Source of the DNA: Sphingomonas_D zeicaulis | GTDB lineage: Bacteria > Pseudomonadota > Alphaproteobacteria > Sphingomonadales > Sphingomonadaceae | Assembly: GCF_050433225.1 (NCBI RefSeq) | Contig: NZ_JBNPXQ010000001.1 | Span: forward strand, 992,001-1,056,000 | Length of the DNA: 64,000 nt | Direction: 5' to 3' | Part shown: positions 7,313 to 16,507 of the stretch, piece after piece | Layout of the letters: each line of letters begins with the position of its first letter | How positions within the stretch are numbered: the stretch's first letter is position 1 | Made by a program: the position numbers and the translations under genes | Notes under the pieces: generated by a model | The model's database searches: none | The model's input: the letters and a program-made list of their open reading frames with translations, nothing else | What the model was told of the DNA's origin: nothing

Positions 7313-9616
7313 ATGCCCGAATCGTATCATTCTGCCGATCTGCCCGAATTTCATGACAATCGCCCGCTCTTGCTATGTTTTTCTCACCTCCGCTGGGAGT
7401 TTGTTTTTCAAAGGCCGCAACATCTCATGATGCGGCTCGCAAAGCTCTATCGCATCATCTTCTGGGAGGAACCGGTGAACGCGGCCGGCGAGGCATGGCT
7501 GCGTCTCCGGTCTCCGATGCCCGGGATAACCATCGCTACCCCACACCTGCCCGATCGATCCTCGACGGCGCCTGAAGCGATGCTGCGGGCCCAGATCGAT
7601 ACCTTTCTGCGTGAGGCGCCCGGGCCGGCTCTGCTCTGGTATTACACGCCGATGATGCTGCCGTTCACACGGCACCTTCCGGCTCCGTGCATCGTCTACG
7701 ACTGCATGGACGAGCTTGCCAATTTTCGCTTCGCACCGCGAGATTTGCTGGTGCTGGAAGAGGAGTTGCTCGGCAGGGCAAATCTCGTCTTCACAGGCGG
7801 CTATAGCCTCTACGAAGCAAAGAAAGCGCGCCATCCGGACGTTCACCCCTTTCCCTCAAGCGTGGACGTAGGGCATTTCCACCCCGCCCGGTCCACTCCG
7901 CCAAGGCAGATCGACGGCGCGCCGACATTCGGCTTCTATGGCGTCATCGACGAGCGGATGGATCTCGCGCTCGTGGCCGCAGTGGCGGATGCCCGGCCGC
8001 ACTGGAATTTCGTTCTGGTCGGCCCCGTCGTGAAGATCGACCCTGACGATCTTCCTCAGCGGCCCAATATCTCCTATCCCGGACCATGCGACTATGCGGA
8101 CCTGCCGGTCTGGCTCGGCCGCTGGCACGTCGCGCTGATGCCTTTTGCCATCAATGAGGCCACGCGCTTCATCAGCCCGACCAAAACGCCCGAGTATCTT
8201 GCTGCGGGGCGACCCGTCGTCTCGACCGCGATCGTTGATGTCGCGCGACATTATGGCGAACTGGCCGCAGTCTCGATCGCGAGCAGCACGGAGCGCTTCG
8301 TGCAGGCGTGCGATGAAGCTCTCGCCTTGGCGCAGACGCCGGACGACGATTGGCTGGCTGCAGTTGATGCTCAGCTGGCATCCTCGTCCTGGGATCGAAC
8401 CGTAGCCGAGATGGTCGCGCTAATCCGGGCAATTAGTCGGCCGGCAGCCGCCCGACCCGCGTGGACGAACTACAACGGGTATGATGTGCTCGTTGTCGGC
8501 GCCGGTTTCGCAGGCGCGGTCATGGCTGAGCGGTTGGCGGCGGACGGCGGCCGGCGCGTGCTCGTCATCGACAAACGCCCCCACATCGCCGGGAATGCGT
8601 TCGATCGCTACGACGAGGCGGGGGTGCTGATCCATCAATATGGTCCGCACATCTTCCACACAAATGCTCAGGATGTGGTCGACTATCTCTCCCGCTTCAC
8701 GCGATGGCGCAGTTATGAACACCGCGTGCTCGCGCAGATCGGCGATGATCTGCTGCCGGTCCCGATCAATCGCACGACACTCAACCGTCTCTACGGCCTG
8801 GACCTCCAGAATGAGGAGGAGGCGCGTGTCCATCTTGCAGGCCGAGCCGAGAGGCTCGACGAAATCAAGAGCGCGCGTGACGTGGTCGTCGCCGCCGCTG
8901 GGCGCGATCTCTACCGGCGCTTCTTCGAGGGCTATACCCGCAAGCAATGGGGCTTGGACCCTTCTGAACTCGACAAGACCGTGACCGCGCGCGTGCCGAC
9001 GCGAACCAACGACGACGATCGCTACTTCACCGATCGCTTTCAGATGATGCCGCTGGACGGCTATACCGCCATGTTCGAGCGCATCCTTGATCATCCCAAT
9101 ATCGACGTGCAACTGGGAGTTGAGTTTCGCGACGTGCGGAGCCGCTTCGGCTATCGCGATATCGTCTTCACCGGTCCGATCGATGAGTATTTCGACTATC
9201 GTTATGGGCGGCTGCCGTATCGTTCTCTGCAGTTCCAACATGAAACCCTTGATTCCGAGTGGTTTCAGCCGGTCGCGGTGGTGAACTATCCGGAAGAGCA
9301 GACGCCTTATACCCGCATTACGGAATATAAGCATCTGACGGGTCAGGCAGCTGCCCGAACGAGCATCACCTACGAGTTCCCCTGCGATGTGGGAGAACCC
9401 TATTATCCTGTACCGCGCGAGGCGGCACGGGCGCTTTACAAGCGATATGAACTTCTCGCGCTGGCGGAGCCGCACGTCACATTCGTAGGGCGCTTGGCAA
9501 CTTATCGTTACTACAATATGGATCAGGTCGTTGGGCAGGCGCTGGCGGCGTATCGCCGGATGGCGCTTGGACTTGATGAAGTTCAGTCGACGCCTTCAGC
9601 CGGGCGGGTCGGGTGA
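7313..9616 (+). CDS. glf: Fusion: glycosyltransferase (GT4-like) + UDP-galactopyranose mutase
   Basis: A 767-residue two-domain protein. Residues about 1-380 form a GT-B-type glycosyltransferase (RWEFVFQRPQHLMMRLAK start, VYDCMDELANF, and a late FISPTKTPEYLAAGRPVV nucleotide-sugar site). From about residue 389 a complete UDP-galactopyranose mutase begins with the FAD motif VLVVGAGFAGAVMAERL, followed by QYGPHIFHT, RKQWG and TGPIDEYF. The mutase converts UDP-galactopyranose to UDP-galactofuranose using reduced FAD. The fused transferase could then use that product. The ATG at 7313 follows a GGAG at 7303. The stop codon overlaps the galE start (TGATG), so substrate supply and use are genetically coupled. 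Confidence 0.88.
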   Translation: MPESYHSADLPEFHDNRPLLLCFSHLRWEFVFQRPQHLMMRLAKLYRIIFWEEPVNAAGEAWLRLRSPMPGITIATPHLPDRSSTAPEAMLRAQIDTFLREAPGPALLWYYTPMMLPFTRHLPAPCIVYDCMDELANFRFAPRDLLVLEEELLGRANLVFTGGYSLYEAKKARHPDVHPFPSSVDVGHFHPARSTPPRQIDGAPTFGFYGVIDERMDLALVAAVADARPHWNFVLVGPVVKIDPDDLPQRPNISYPGPCDYADLPVWLGRWHVALMPFAINEATRFISPTKTPEYLAAGRPVVSTAIVDVARHYGELAAVSIASSTERFVQACDEALALAQTPDDDWLAAVDAQLASSSWDRTVAEMVALIRAISRPAAARPAWTNYNGYDVLVVGAGFAGAVMAERLAADGGRRVLVIDKRPHIAGNAFDRYDEAGVLIHQYGPHIFHTNAQDVVDYLSRFTRWRSYEHRVLAQIGDDLLPVPINRTTLNRLYGLDLQNEEEARVHLAGRAERLDEIKSARDVVVAAAGRDLYRRFFEGYTRKQWGLDPSELDKTVTARVPTRTNDDDRYFTDRFQMMPLDGYTAMFERILDHPNIDVQLGVEFRDVRSRFGYRDIVFTGPIDEYFDYRYGRLPYRSLQFQHETLDSEWFQPVAVVNYPEEQTPYTRITEYKHLTGQAAARTSITYEFPCDVGEPYYPVPREAARALYKRYELLALAEPHVTFVGRLATYRYYNMDQVVGQALAAYRRMALGLDEVQSTPSAGRVG

Positions 9617-10713
9617 TGCCGGCGCCACGCATTCTCGTCACCGGGGGTGCCGGCTATATCGGAGCGCACACTGCCATGCGCCTGGCCGAGGCCGGCTTCT
9701 TGCCTGTCGTCTTCGATGATCTTACCAACGGCCATCCCGAATTCGTTCAGTGGGGGCCGCTGGAGCAGGGCGATGTGCGGGATTCGCTCCGCCTCGACGC
9801 GGTGCTGGCTGAGCACCGACCTGTTGCGATCATGCACTTCGCTGGGCTCATCGAGGTCTCGGAATCAGTCCGCGCGCCGCAGCGCTTCTACGACGTCAAT
9901 GTGCGCGGCGCGCTTGCGCTGGCCGGCGCGGCGCGGCGAGCGGGCATCGACAAGTTCATCTTCTCATCGACCTGCGCCACCTATGGCGAGCCGATGATGC
10001 TTCCGATGACGGAAGATCATTCGCAAAATCCGCTCAATCCCTACGGCCACAGCAAGCTGCTTGTAGAGCGCGCTCTGGGCGAGTTGTGCGCCGAGCAGCA
10101 AATGCGGGTGGTGTGCCTTCGCTACTTCAATGCGGCTGGAGCGGATACGCAAGGGCGCATCGGGGAGAGTCATCGCTGCGAATCCCACGCCATCCCTCTG
10201 GCGCTGCGCAGCGTCCATCGGGGAGCGGAGAGTTTCCCGATTTACGGCACTGACTATGCGACCCGCGATGGCACTGCCGAGCGCGATTATGTGCATGTCG
10301 TCGATCTGGCAGACGCGCACGTCCTTGCGCTGGAGCATCTCTTGCAGGGCGGTTGCGGTGGAAGCTTCAACGTCGGCACCGGGACAGGAACGACGGTGCA
10401 CGAACTGGTCGCTGAGATAGAACGGATAAGCGGGCACCGCTGCCGCACGCGCCTGGAAAGCCGGCGTGCGGGTGACGCCGCAGCCTTGGTCGCGAATGCA
10501 GAACGCGCGCGGTCAGTGCTCGGCTGGCGCCCGCGCTTCGGGCTTACCGAAATCGTCGCGTCAGCGTGGCGTTGGCATTGCATGCGGAGGGATGACCAAG
10601 TCGATCGGTCTTCCACAGAGACGGTGGAAGCGCGACGATCGGCAAAGGTCATCCCTATTTTCGGATCGCGATCGCCCGCTTTCTCAACTCCGATCCCTGA
10701 CCTGCGCGATTGA
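9616..10713 (+). CDS. galE: UDP-glucose 4-epimerase
   Basis: Interconverts UDP-glucose and UDP-galactose and so provides the substrate for the mutase domain just upstream. The 365-residue protein has the NAD motif GGAGYIGAH near the N-terminus, the SSTCATYG catalytic segment and the YGHSK catalytic Tyr-Lys pair, followed by RYFNAAGAD. It ends with about 40 extra polar residues not typical of GalE. The ATG at 9616 overlaps the stop of the fusion gene by one base; a GTG three bases earlier is also in frame. Confidence 0.93.
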   Translation: MPAPRILVTGGAGYIGAHTAMRLAEAGFLPVVFDDLTNGHPEFVQWGPLEQGDVRDSLRLDAVLAEHRPVAIMHFAGLIEVSESVRAPQRFYDVNVRGALALAGAARRAGIDKFIFSSTCATYGEPMMLPMTEDHSQNPLNPYGHSKLLVERALGELCAEQQMRVVCLRYFNAAGADTQGRIGESHRCESHAIPLALRSVHRGAESFPIYGTDYATRDGTAERDYVHVVDLADAHVLALEHLLQGGCGGSFNVGTGTGTTVHELVAEIERISGHRCRTRLESRRAGDAAALVANAERARSVLGWRPRFGLTEIVASAWRWHCMRRDDQVDRSSTETVEARRSAKVIPIFGSRSPAFSTPIPDLRD

Positions 10714-10759
10714 TGCCGCTCTCTGACACGGTTCTGAGGCGCATCGGCAAAGCGGGAAT

Positions 10760-12060
10760 ATGAGCGAGAGCATTGGCGACCGACATGGAGAGGATGCGAC
10801 GGCAGCTTCGCCCACGCCCCCCGCAGGCATGATGAAGCTGTTCGGGACGGGTGTCGTCACCGGTGCCGCGGATGACGATCCCTCTGCAATAACGACATCT
10901 GCAAGCGCTGGCGCGCAGTTCGGCTTTGCGTTCCTGTGGATCGCTCCAGTCCTGTTGCCGATGATGTATGTCGTGACCTACCTGTCGGCGAAGATCGGCC
11001 AGGTCTACGGAAAGGGCCTGTGCGCATGCATCCGCGATGAGTTCCCGCGCTGGGTGCTCTACCCGATGGTGGCGCTCGCCTTCGCGATCAACATGATCGA
11101 AGCGGCGGCAGACCTCGGCGGCATTGGCGCCGCCTTGAACCTGCTGGTTCCGCTCCCCGTGCCGGTGATCGTCGTGGGCGCCGCGGCATGTATCGTGGGG
11201 ATCCAGCTATCTGGTTCCTACCAGGTGATCCGCCGCGTGTTCAGTTGGCTGGCCCTTGCACTTTTCGCCTACGTCGCCGCCGCGATCCTGGCCCTCCCGA
11301 TCCGCTGGAGATCCTGCAGGCCACATTTATGCCAAGCATCACATTGGGCCCCACGTTTATGGCCCTCGTCGTGGCGTGTATCGGAACCTCGTTGTCAGCC
11401 TATGTTTAGACTTGGCAGTCGAACCAGGAAGTCGAAGAGCGGATCGCCATCGGCGGGAGGTCAATCTGGCAGCGCAAAGGTGCGACCAGGATTGAGATGA
11501 AGCGGACAAGCCGCACGTTCTCGTCGGCATGTCTTCTCGAATATCATCCCTTATTGCATCATCATGTCTACCGGACTGACCCTGCACCCCGCAGGGCAGA
11601 CAGAAATCGAAATGCGGCATAGGCGGCGGCAGCGCTGGAATCATTCGCGGGCGAGGGCGCCAAGTATCCTTTTGCCGCCGGTGTAGTCGGTGTGGGTTTT
11701 CTCGCCGTGCCGATCATGACACAGGCGCGGCTTATGACGTCATCCAGGGGATCGGGCGCGAAGGCAGCCTTGATGACAAACCGGCAGAGAAACACCTCTT
11801 TTACGCGATCATCGGGATTATGACCGTAGTCGAGGTCGAATGAACTTCCTCGGCCTCAACCCAATGAAAATGCTCGTGTGGTCCGGCATCGCCCAGGGAT
11901 TCTCGGTGCCTCCGCTGCTGCTTTTGATGATGCTCCTGATCAACAGCCGGAAGGTTGTCGGGGCAGGGGCCAACGGCCGGTGGACGAACCTGCTCGGCTG
12001 GTGACCACATTAGTGACTCTTCTGTGCACGGCAGCGCTCGTCACGACATGGTTTGTTTGA
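10760..12060 (+). pseudogene. Decayed Nramp-family (Mn/Fe) transporter gene
   Basis: An ATG at 10760 behind GGGA opens a convincing Nramp N-terminus (TGAADDDPSAITTSASAGAQ and several membrane helices) that reads on to about 11295. Family-like sequence then continues in other frames. PDPLEILQATFMPS to SAYV ends at a TAG at 11407-11409 in the place of a membrane residue. TWQSNQEVEERIAIGG follows the stop. VFSNIIPYCIIMSTGLTLH and FAAGVVGVGFLAVPIM lie in further frames, and NFLGLNPMKMLVWSGIAQG to the TGA at 12058-12060 matches the C-terminal helices. Total length equals a full Nramp gene of about 430 codons, with at least three frame changes and in-frame stops. The product cannot be functional. 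Confidence 0.85.
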
Positions 12061-12136
12061 GGCCTATTCAAGTCTGCGCGACTTGCCCACACCGGAAGGT
12101 GCGACGACCAACGCCGTTGGCCGTCGGCACCGTGCC

Positions 12137-14017
12137 TCAGCCGAGGCCGAGGGCCAAAACCCGCGCCAGCCGAGCTGAAAACGCCCGAGGATCAAGGGGG
12201 AGCTCGCCGTCTGCGATCCGCGCTTCGTCGAAGAGGAGGAAGGCGGCGTCCTCGCGCAATTCCCGGCGCTCTTCGCCCATATCGCTCAAGCGTGCGATGA
12301 TGGCATGCCGCGGATTGACCTCGAGGATCGGCTTCGTGGCGGCCCCGACCTGGCCCGCGCGCGCGAGCAGCTTCTCAAGCTGACGATCCATGCCATGCTC
12401 CGGTGCGACCAAGCAGACAGGACTTTCGGTCAGCCGCTCGGAGATGCGCACATCGCTGACGATGTCGCCAAGCGCCGCCTTCGCGAAGGCAATGAAGCTC
12501 TGGATCGCAGCTGTCTCGACGGGCGCCTGCGCCGCATCGTCGGGAAGGGGAATGAGGTCGAGATCCGCCGCGCCCTGCGTCACCGACTTGAACGGCTTGC
12601 CCTTGTAATCGAGACCCGAGCCTGGCCAGAAGCTGTCGACCTGATCGGTCAGCAGCAGCACCTCGATGCCGCGCGCACGATAACCCTCCAGCTGCGGTGA
12701 GGATGCCAGCCGCTCGGCCTCGGCGCCGGTGGCATAATAGATGGCGGTCTGGTTTTCCTGGAGACCGGAGACATAGTCTTCCAGAGACCGCCACGCCCCG
12801 CCGGAGGTGGTGGATTTGAACCGCAAGAGGCCGAGCAGCGTCTCACGGCGCGCGAAATCTTCGTAAAGGCCCTCCTTCAGAACCGCACCGAAGTCGTTCC
12901 ACAGCGCAAGGAAGCGATCCCGATCGCCCGTGGCTAGCTTTTCTAGCTCGGACAGCATGCGATTGGTGACGCCCTTCTGGATCGCCGACAGGATCGGTCC
13001 GCCCTGGATCATCTCGCGCGAGACGTTGAGCGGCAGGTCGCTCGAATCCACAAGTCCGCGCACGAAGCGGAGATAGCGGGGCAGAATCTGGGCATCATCC
13101 GTGATGAACACGCGGCGGACATACAGCTTCATGCGCCCCGCGCGCTCTGGGTCGAAAAGGTCGAACGGCGGTGAGCCGGGCGCGAAGGCGAGCACATTAT
13201 ATTCGTGCAGGCCTTCGGCGCGGTAATGCAGCGTCAGGGCAGGATCGTCGAACTGCCCGGCAAGGCTGCGATAGAAATCCCGGTATTCGTCCTCGGCGAT
13301 CTCGGCCTTGGGTCTTGCCCACAACGCGGCGCCGTCGGCGACCTGCCGGGGCTCGGCATCGGGCTGCTCCTTGAGCAGGATCGGGACGGGGACATGGCCC
13401 GACTGTTCCCGGATCGTCCGCTCGAGCGTCGATGGCTGAAGAAATGTTTCGGCTGAGTCCTTGAGGTGCAATATCACGCGGGTGCCGCGCGCCGGCGCGT
13501 CGGCCAGATCTGTCGGCGATATGGTATAGGTACCGAGGCCGTCCGACGACCAAAGCGACGCCGCGTCCGATCCAGCCCGGCGCGAAGCGACATCGACCCG
13601 GTCGGCAACCATGAAGGCGGAATAGAAGCCGACGCCAAATTGCCCGATCAGCTTGCTGCCTTCGCCGTCCCGTTCGTCGCCGAGCCGTTCCATGAACGCC
13701 TTGGTGCCGGACCGCGCGATAGTGCCGAGCGCATCGGCGAGTTCGCCCTCGCTCATCCCGATGCCATTGTCCTCGACAACCAGCCTGCGCTCCCCTGCGT
13801 CGATCGTTACGGTGATGCGAGCCTCGCCGTCGCCGCCGAGCAGGTCTGGCTGGTGCAGCGCTTCGTAGCGCAGTTTCTCGCAGGCATCGGCCGCGTTCGA
13901 CACGAGCTCGCGCAGGAACACGTCCTTCTCGGAATAGATCGAATGCACCATGAGATGCAGCAGCTTGGACACATCGGCTTCGAACGAGCGGGGTTGCGGC
14001 GCAGTATCGGTGGTCAT
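12137..14017 (-). CDS. htpG: Molecular chaperone HtpG (Hsp90)
   Basis: A cytosolic ATP-dependent chaperone of 626 residues, the normal bacterial length. The N-terminal ATPase has LRELVSNAADACEKLRY (Glu and Asn of the GHKL fold), DNGIGMS and GQFGVGFYSAFMVAD. The middle domain carries LPLNVSREMIQ. The start at 14017 (MTTDTAPQPRSFEADVSKLL) is chosen because homology begins there and GGGAGAG lies upstream; the frame is open much further back but that portion overlaps the opposite gene-dense region. A CCTTGAAA-type heat-shock promoter candidate lies at 14055-14082. Confidence 0.95.
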   Translation of the reverse strand: MTTDTAPQPRSFEADVSKLLHLMVHSIYSEKDVFLRELVSNAADACEKLRYEALHQPDLLGGDGEARITVTIDAGERRLVVEDNGIGMSEGELADALGTIARSGTKAFMERLGDERDGEGSKLIGQFGVGFYSAFMVADRVDVASRRAGSDAASLWSSDGLGTYTISPTDLADAPARGTRVILHLKDSAETFLQPSTLERTIREQSGHVPVPILLKEQPDAEPRQVADGAALWARPKAEIAEDEYRDFYRSLAGQFDDPALTLHYRAEGLHEYNVLAFAPGSPPFDLFDPERAGRMKLYVRRVFITDDAQILPRYLRFVRGLVDSSDLPLNVSREMIQGGPILSAIQKGVTNRMLSELEKLATGDRDRFLALWNDFGAVLKEGLYEDFARRETLLGLLRFKSTTSGGAWRSLEDYVSGLQENQTAIYYATGAEAERLASSPQLEGYRARGIEVLLLTDQVDSFWPGSGLDYKGKPFKSVTQGAADLDLIPLPDDAAQAPVETAAIQSFIAFAKAALGDIVSDVRISERLTESPVCLVAPEHGMDRQLEKLLARAGQVGAATKPILEVNPRHAIIARLSDMGEERRELREDAAFLLFDEARIADGELPLDPRAFSARLARVLALGLG

Positions 14018-14054
14018 GGTGGTCGAGGCTCTCCCAGAATCGATCGACCGGCAG

Positions 14055-14082
14055 ATGGCGGCGTCCTTCAATGGTTTCAAGG
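14055..14082 (-). promoter_or_regulatory. Possible RpoH (sigma32) promoter of htpG
   Basis: On the minus strand CCTTGAA is followed after 15 bases by CGCCAT, close to the heat-shock pattern CTTGAA-N-CCCCAT. It lies 38 bases upstream of the htpG start. The -35 is good and the -10 imperfect. Confidence 0.4.
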
Positions 14083-14096
14083 CGGCCGGCGAGGGC

Positions 14097-14480
14097 TCAA
14101 TCCGTCTCGCTTCCGCGATCGCGACGGTATCGGTGGGTGACGTCGAAAGGCGGCAGCCAGTGCTCCCGCCGGATCGTCCAGTTTTCGTAAGTCGGCGTGA
14201 ACTGGTCTGGCGCATCCAACGCACCCAGATGCAGCTCGATCTCATTGCTGCTGCGAACGAAGACGGATGATCCACAATCGAGACAGAAATGGCGATTTCT
14301 GTAGCAGCGGGTGACGCCTTGGACTTCGACCTGGTCCTCGAGAAAGATCGCGGCCGCAAAGAACAGCGCACCATGATGCTTGCGGCAGTCGAGGCAATGA
14401 CAGACAGCGACCCGGATCGGCGCCCCGCGCGCTTCGATCCGGATCGCGCCGCACAGGCATCCGCCAGCGACGGTCTCCAT
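14097..14480 (-). CDS. GFA-family (glutathione-dependent formaldehyde-activating enzyme-like) protein
   Basis: A 127-residue zinc protein of the GFA/CENP-V fold. The zinc-binding cysteines are visible as GGCLCGAIR, VCHCLDCRKHHG and HFCLDCGSSVF. Members bind glutathione adducts or act as small zinc proteins; most are not proven formaldehyde enzymes. The start at 14480 (METVAGG) gives 8 bases to a GGAGGG ribosome site. An ATG two codons earlier at 14486 is too close to that site. It sits 79 bases upstream of htpG on the same strand, so co-transcription is possible. Confidence 0.85.
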   Translation of the reverse strand: METVAGGCLCGAIRIEARGAPIRVAVCHCLDCRKHHGALFFAAAIFLEDQVEVQGVTRCYRNRHFCLDCGSSVFVRSSNEIELHLGALDAPDQFTPTYENWTIRREHWLPPFDVTHRYRRDRGSETD

Positions 14481-14505
14481 CGGCATTTCCCTCCAATGTA
14501 CCGAT

Positions 14506-14748
14506 CTAGGGCGCGGCGAGGGCGGACAGTTCACTGCTGCTCAGGCCGTAGATTCGGCAGATATGATCGCGCAATTCCGCCTTCGCGATCGCCATGTCGA
14601 CATAGGCCGCTTCCTCCTCGGCCTCCGCCTCGAGGTTTATGACCGTCTCGCTCGGGACGAGCCGCGCCCAACTGGCCTTGTGGACAGCGACCGCGGTTCG
14701 AACCGCGGCCACCAGGTCGCGGCCTTCTCCTGACATATTGTCGATCAT
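14506..14748 (-). CDS. Small helical hypothetical protein
   Basis: About 80 residues, starting MIDNMSGEGRDLVAAV. It is acidic and helical (EAEAEEEAAYVDMAIAKAEL) and has no membrane segment or recognised motif. An alternative ATG lies at 14736 and no clear ribosome site decides between them. It lies just upstream of the GFA gene on the same strand. I do not recognise the family. Confidence 0.4.
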   Translation of the reverse strand: MIDNMSGEGRDLVAAVRTAVAVHKASWARLVPSETVINLEAEAEEEAAYVDMAIAKAELRDHICRIYGLSSSELSALAAP

Positions 14749-14888
14749 GGGATGACAACGCGCCAGCATGGCGCGGGTTCTCGCGGCGCTATGCAAATTC
14801 GCGGGTTCTTCGTCGCAATCATCATGCGGTGGCGGCCGGCGCCATCGCCTGCGAACAGCGCTCTATCCTCAAACCAGCCCCGCGCGGA

Positions 14889-15614
14889 TCACTTCTCAGC
14901 TGGGCCAGGGATCGTAGCCGCAAGCAAGGCGGTGGCCGCCGCCCAGGAGACTGCGTCTGCAGTCGCGTCGTAGCGCATCCGCGGATCGTCCAACTGCCCC
15001 ACCGCGGCGTTCGAAAAGCTATGATAGGCGCGGCCATGCCGTAGGACGTGCCAGTCCGCGTCGGCGGCACGCATCTCATGCTCGAAACCCTCGACATCCT
15101 GCTCGGGGACAAGGGGATCCATCATCCCGGTGGCCACGAGGAGGGGAGCGCGGATCGCGCCAGGCGCGGCGGGGCGGGGCGTTGTGAGAAGGCCGTGAAA
15201 GCTGGCGATTGCTGCGGACTCAGCACCGCTGCGCGCAAATTCGAGAGCCGCATAACCGCCGAAGCAGTAACCGATGACCGCGATCCGCGGCGCGGATAAC
15301 CCGGTTTCGATTTCAAGCGCGGCGAAGGCTGCGGCGACACGGCTGCGCATCAGGTCTGCGTCCGCACGGAAGCGTGCGACTGCTGACATCATCGCGCCGC
15401 CCTCGAGCACCTGACCTCCACCATGGAGGTCGGCTGCAGCCGCGACATAGCCGAGCGACGCCAGCATCGCGCAGCGGCGCCGCACATTCTGACCCAGCCC
15501 GTCTGCTTCGTGCAGGACCAGGACCGCACCGCCGTTCGCCGGTGCATGAGGCACGTGAATTTCGCCGAGACATTCAAGCGGGCCGTCAAGATAAGCCCAG
15601 GAGCGTACCGCCAT
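14889..15614 (-). CDS. Dienelactone hydrolase family protein
   Basis: A 241-residue alpha/beta hydrolase. The nucleophile elbow is GYCFGGYAA, with Cys as nucleophile as in true dienelactone hydrolases. MMDPLVPEQD supplies the Asp and GRAYHSFSN the His. No signal peptide, so cytoplasmic. True dienelactone hydrolases open dienelactone in chlorocatechol breakdown, but no other aromatic degradation genes are nearby, so the substrate is unknown. A second, only distantly similar member occurs at 62844-63728. Confidence 0.82.
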   Translation of the reverse strand: MAVRSWAYLDGPLECLGEIHVPHAPANGGAVLVLHEADGLGQNVRRRCAMLASLGYVAAAADLHGGGQVLEGGAMMSAVARFRADADLMRSRVAAAFAALEIETGLSAPRIAVIGYCFGGYAALEFARSGAESAAIASFHGLLTTPRPAAPGAIRAPLLVATGMMDPLVPEQDVEGFEHEMRAADADWHVLRHGRAYHSFSNAAVGQLDDPRMRYDATADAVSWAAATALLAATIPGPAEK

Positions 15615-15941
15615 CCCATCGCCCTCCCAGATCGTGCGCAGGGCCGCCTGCCGTGATCGCCCTTGGTGAACGAGCTAAGTTGCTGCGCGTTGCATGCCGG
15701 CATCGCGGCAAGGGCCACGATTCAGGACGTACCGCGATCCCATGGAAGAGCGGCCGTGGACCCCAGCGCCAAGCCACACGTTGAATCCAGGTCATCAAGC
15801 GTGATGGCCGGAGCATGAGAGGATCGGGCGCGAGGCGGGGCGGTTGCGAGCCGGCTAGCTGTAAAATGGCACCGCTTGAGCATGCCGACGCCAATTGACG
15901 ATGACCTTTGCCGAATGGCCTGAGCAATCAAGGAGACAGTA
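15615..15941. other. Divergent intergenic region
   Basis: A 327-base gap between the minus-strand hydrolase and the plus-strand 100-residue protein gene. No additional gene is convincing. A one-mismatch EcfG-like site (GCAAC-N16-CGTT on the minus strand, 15669-15693) is the only regulatory pattern I can point to. Confidence 0.35.
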
Positions 15942-16244
15942 ATGAGTGAAACGATCATTGGCCGCTTTGACAGCCGTAGAAGCGCCGACCTGGCGATCGA
16001 GCATCTGGTTCAGGAACATGGCATCGAGCGGACGGACATCTTCGTCGAGCCCGCCTCCGAACGGAACAGCGCGGGCGTGACCGCCGCGGGCGCGGATGCG
16101 GAAAGCGGTCATCCCGGAGTCGATCCGGATCCATTGCCGGCGCTCGAAGGCGCGATCGACGTGTCCGTCGATGTCAACGGCGAGAGTGGCGACATTGTGC
16201 GCAAGGCACTGACGGACGCCGGCGGCAGCGTGGCGGCTGGGTAG
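15942..16244 (+). CDS. Conserved small hypothetical protein
   Basis: A 100-residue acidic protein starting MSETIIGRFDSRRSADLAIE, preceded by AAGGAGA at good distance. The N-terminal half resembles a ferredoxin-like beta-alpha-beta unit of the type seen in small stress-related proteins that begin with a 'variation/flexible' beta strand and a RFDSxxxADxA helix. The C-terminal half is rich in Gly and Asp. It lies near catalase and stress genes, but nothing in the sequence defines a function. Confidence 0.6.
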   Translation: MSETIIGRFDSRRSADLAIEHLVQEHGIERTDIFVEPASERNSAGVTAAGADAESGHPGVDPDPLPALEGAIDVSVDVNGESGDIVRKALTDAGGSVAAG

Positions 16245-16418
16245 GTGAGGCTGCGCTCTGCGGAGACGCAGATGTTGCTCATAGATCGCCGATAACGCGT
16301 TGGCGTGGGCAATCCGGTCTCGATCATGTGTTCGTCAGATCGATGCCAATCCGGGCGGGATGGCCCCCGCTGACGCGCGTGCAAACCCGATCCAGTTTCG
16401 CGCGCGGGGATGTCAACA

Positions 16419-16482
16419 GCGCCCTCCTTATGGCGGCTGCCCGGCCATGCATGCCGGGAATGCGAAAATTTCAGGAGGGCGC
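16419..16482. repeat. Nested inverted repeat downstream of the ankyrin gene
   Basis: Outer arms GCGCCCTCCT (16419-16428) and AGGAGGGCGC (16473-16482) are perfect complements. Between them CCCGGC (16440-16445) pairs with GCCGGG (16453-16458). It lies 26 bases beyond the stop of the minus-strand ankyrin gene, so it could form a 3' hairpin or terminator for katE-ank, although no U-run follows. Confidence 0.5.
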
Positions 16483-16507
16483 CGCGCGACCGCCAATCCT
16501 GTACAGA

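Noticed and set aside
14018..14374. N-terminal extension of HtpG
   Set aside because: The upstream open frame is antisense-like, Arg/Ser-rich and overlaps the GFA gene; HtpG homology starts at 14017.
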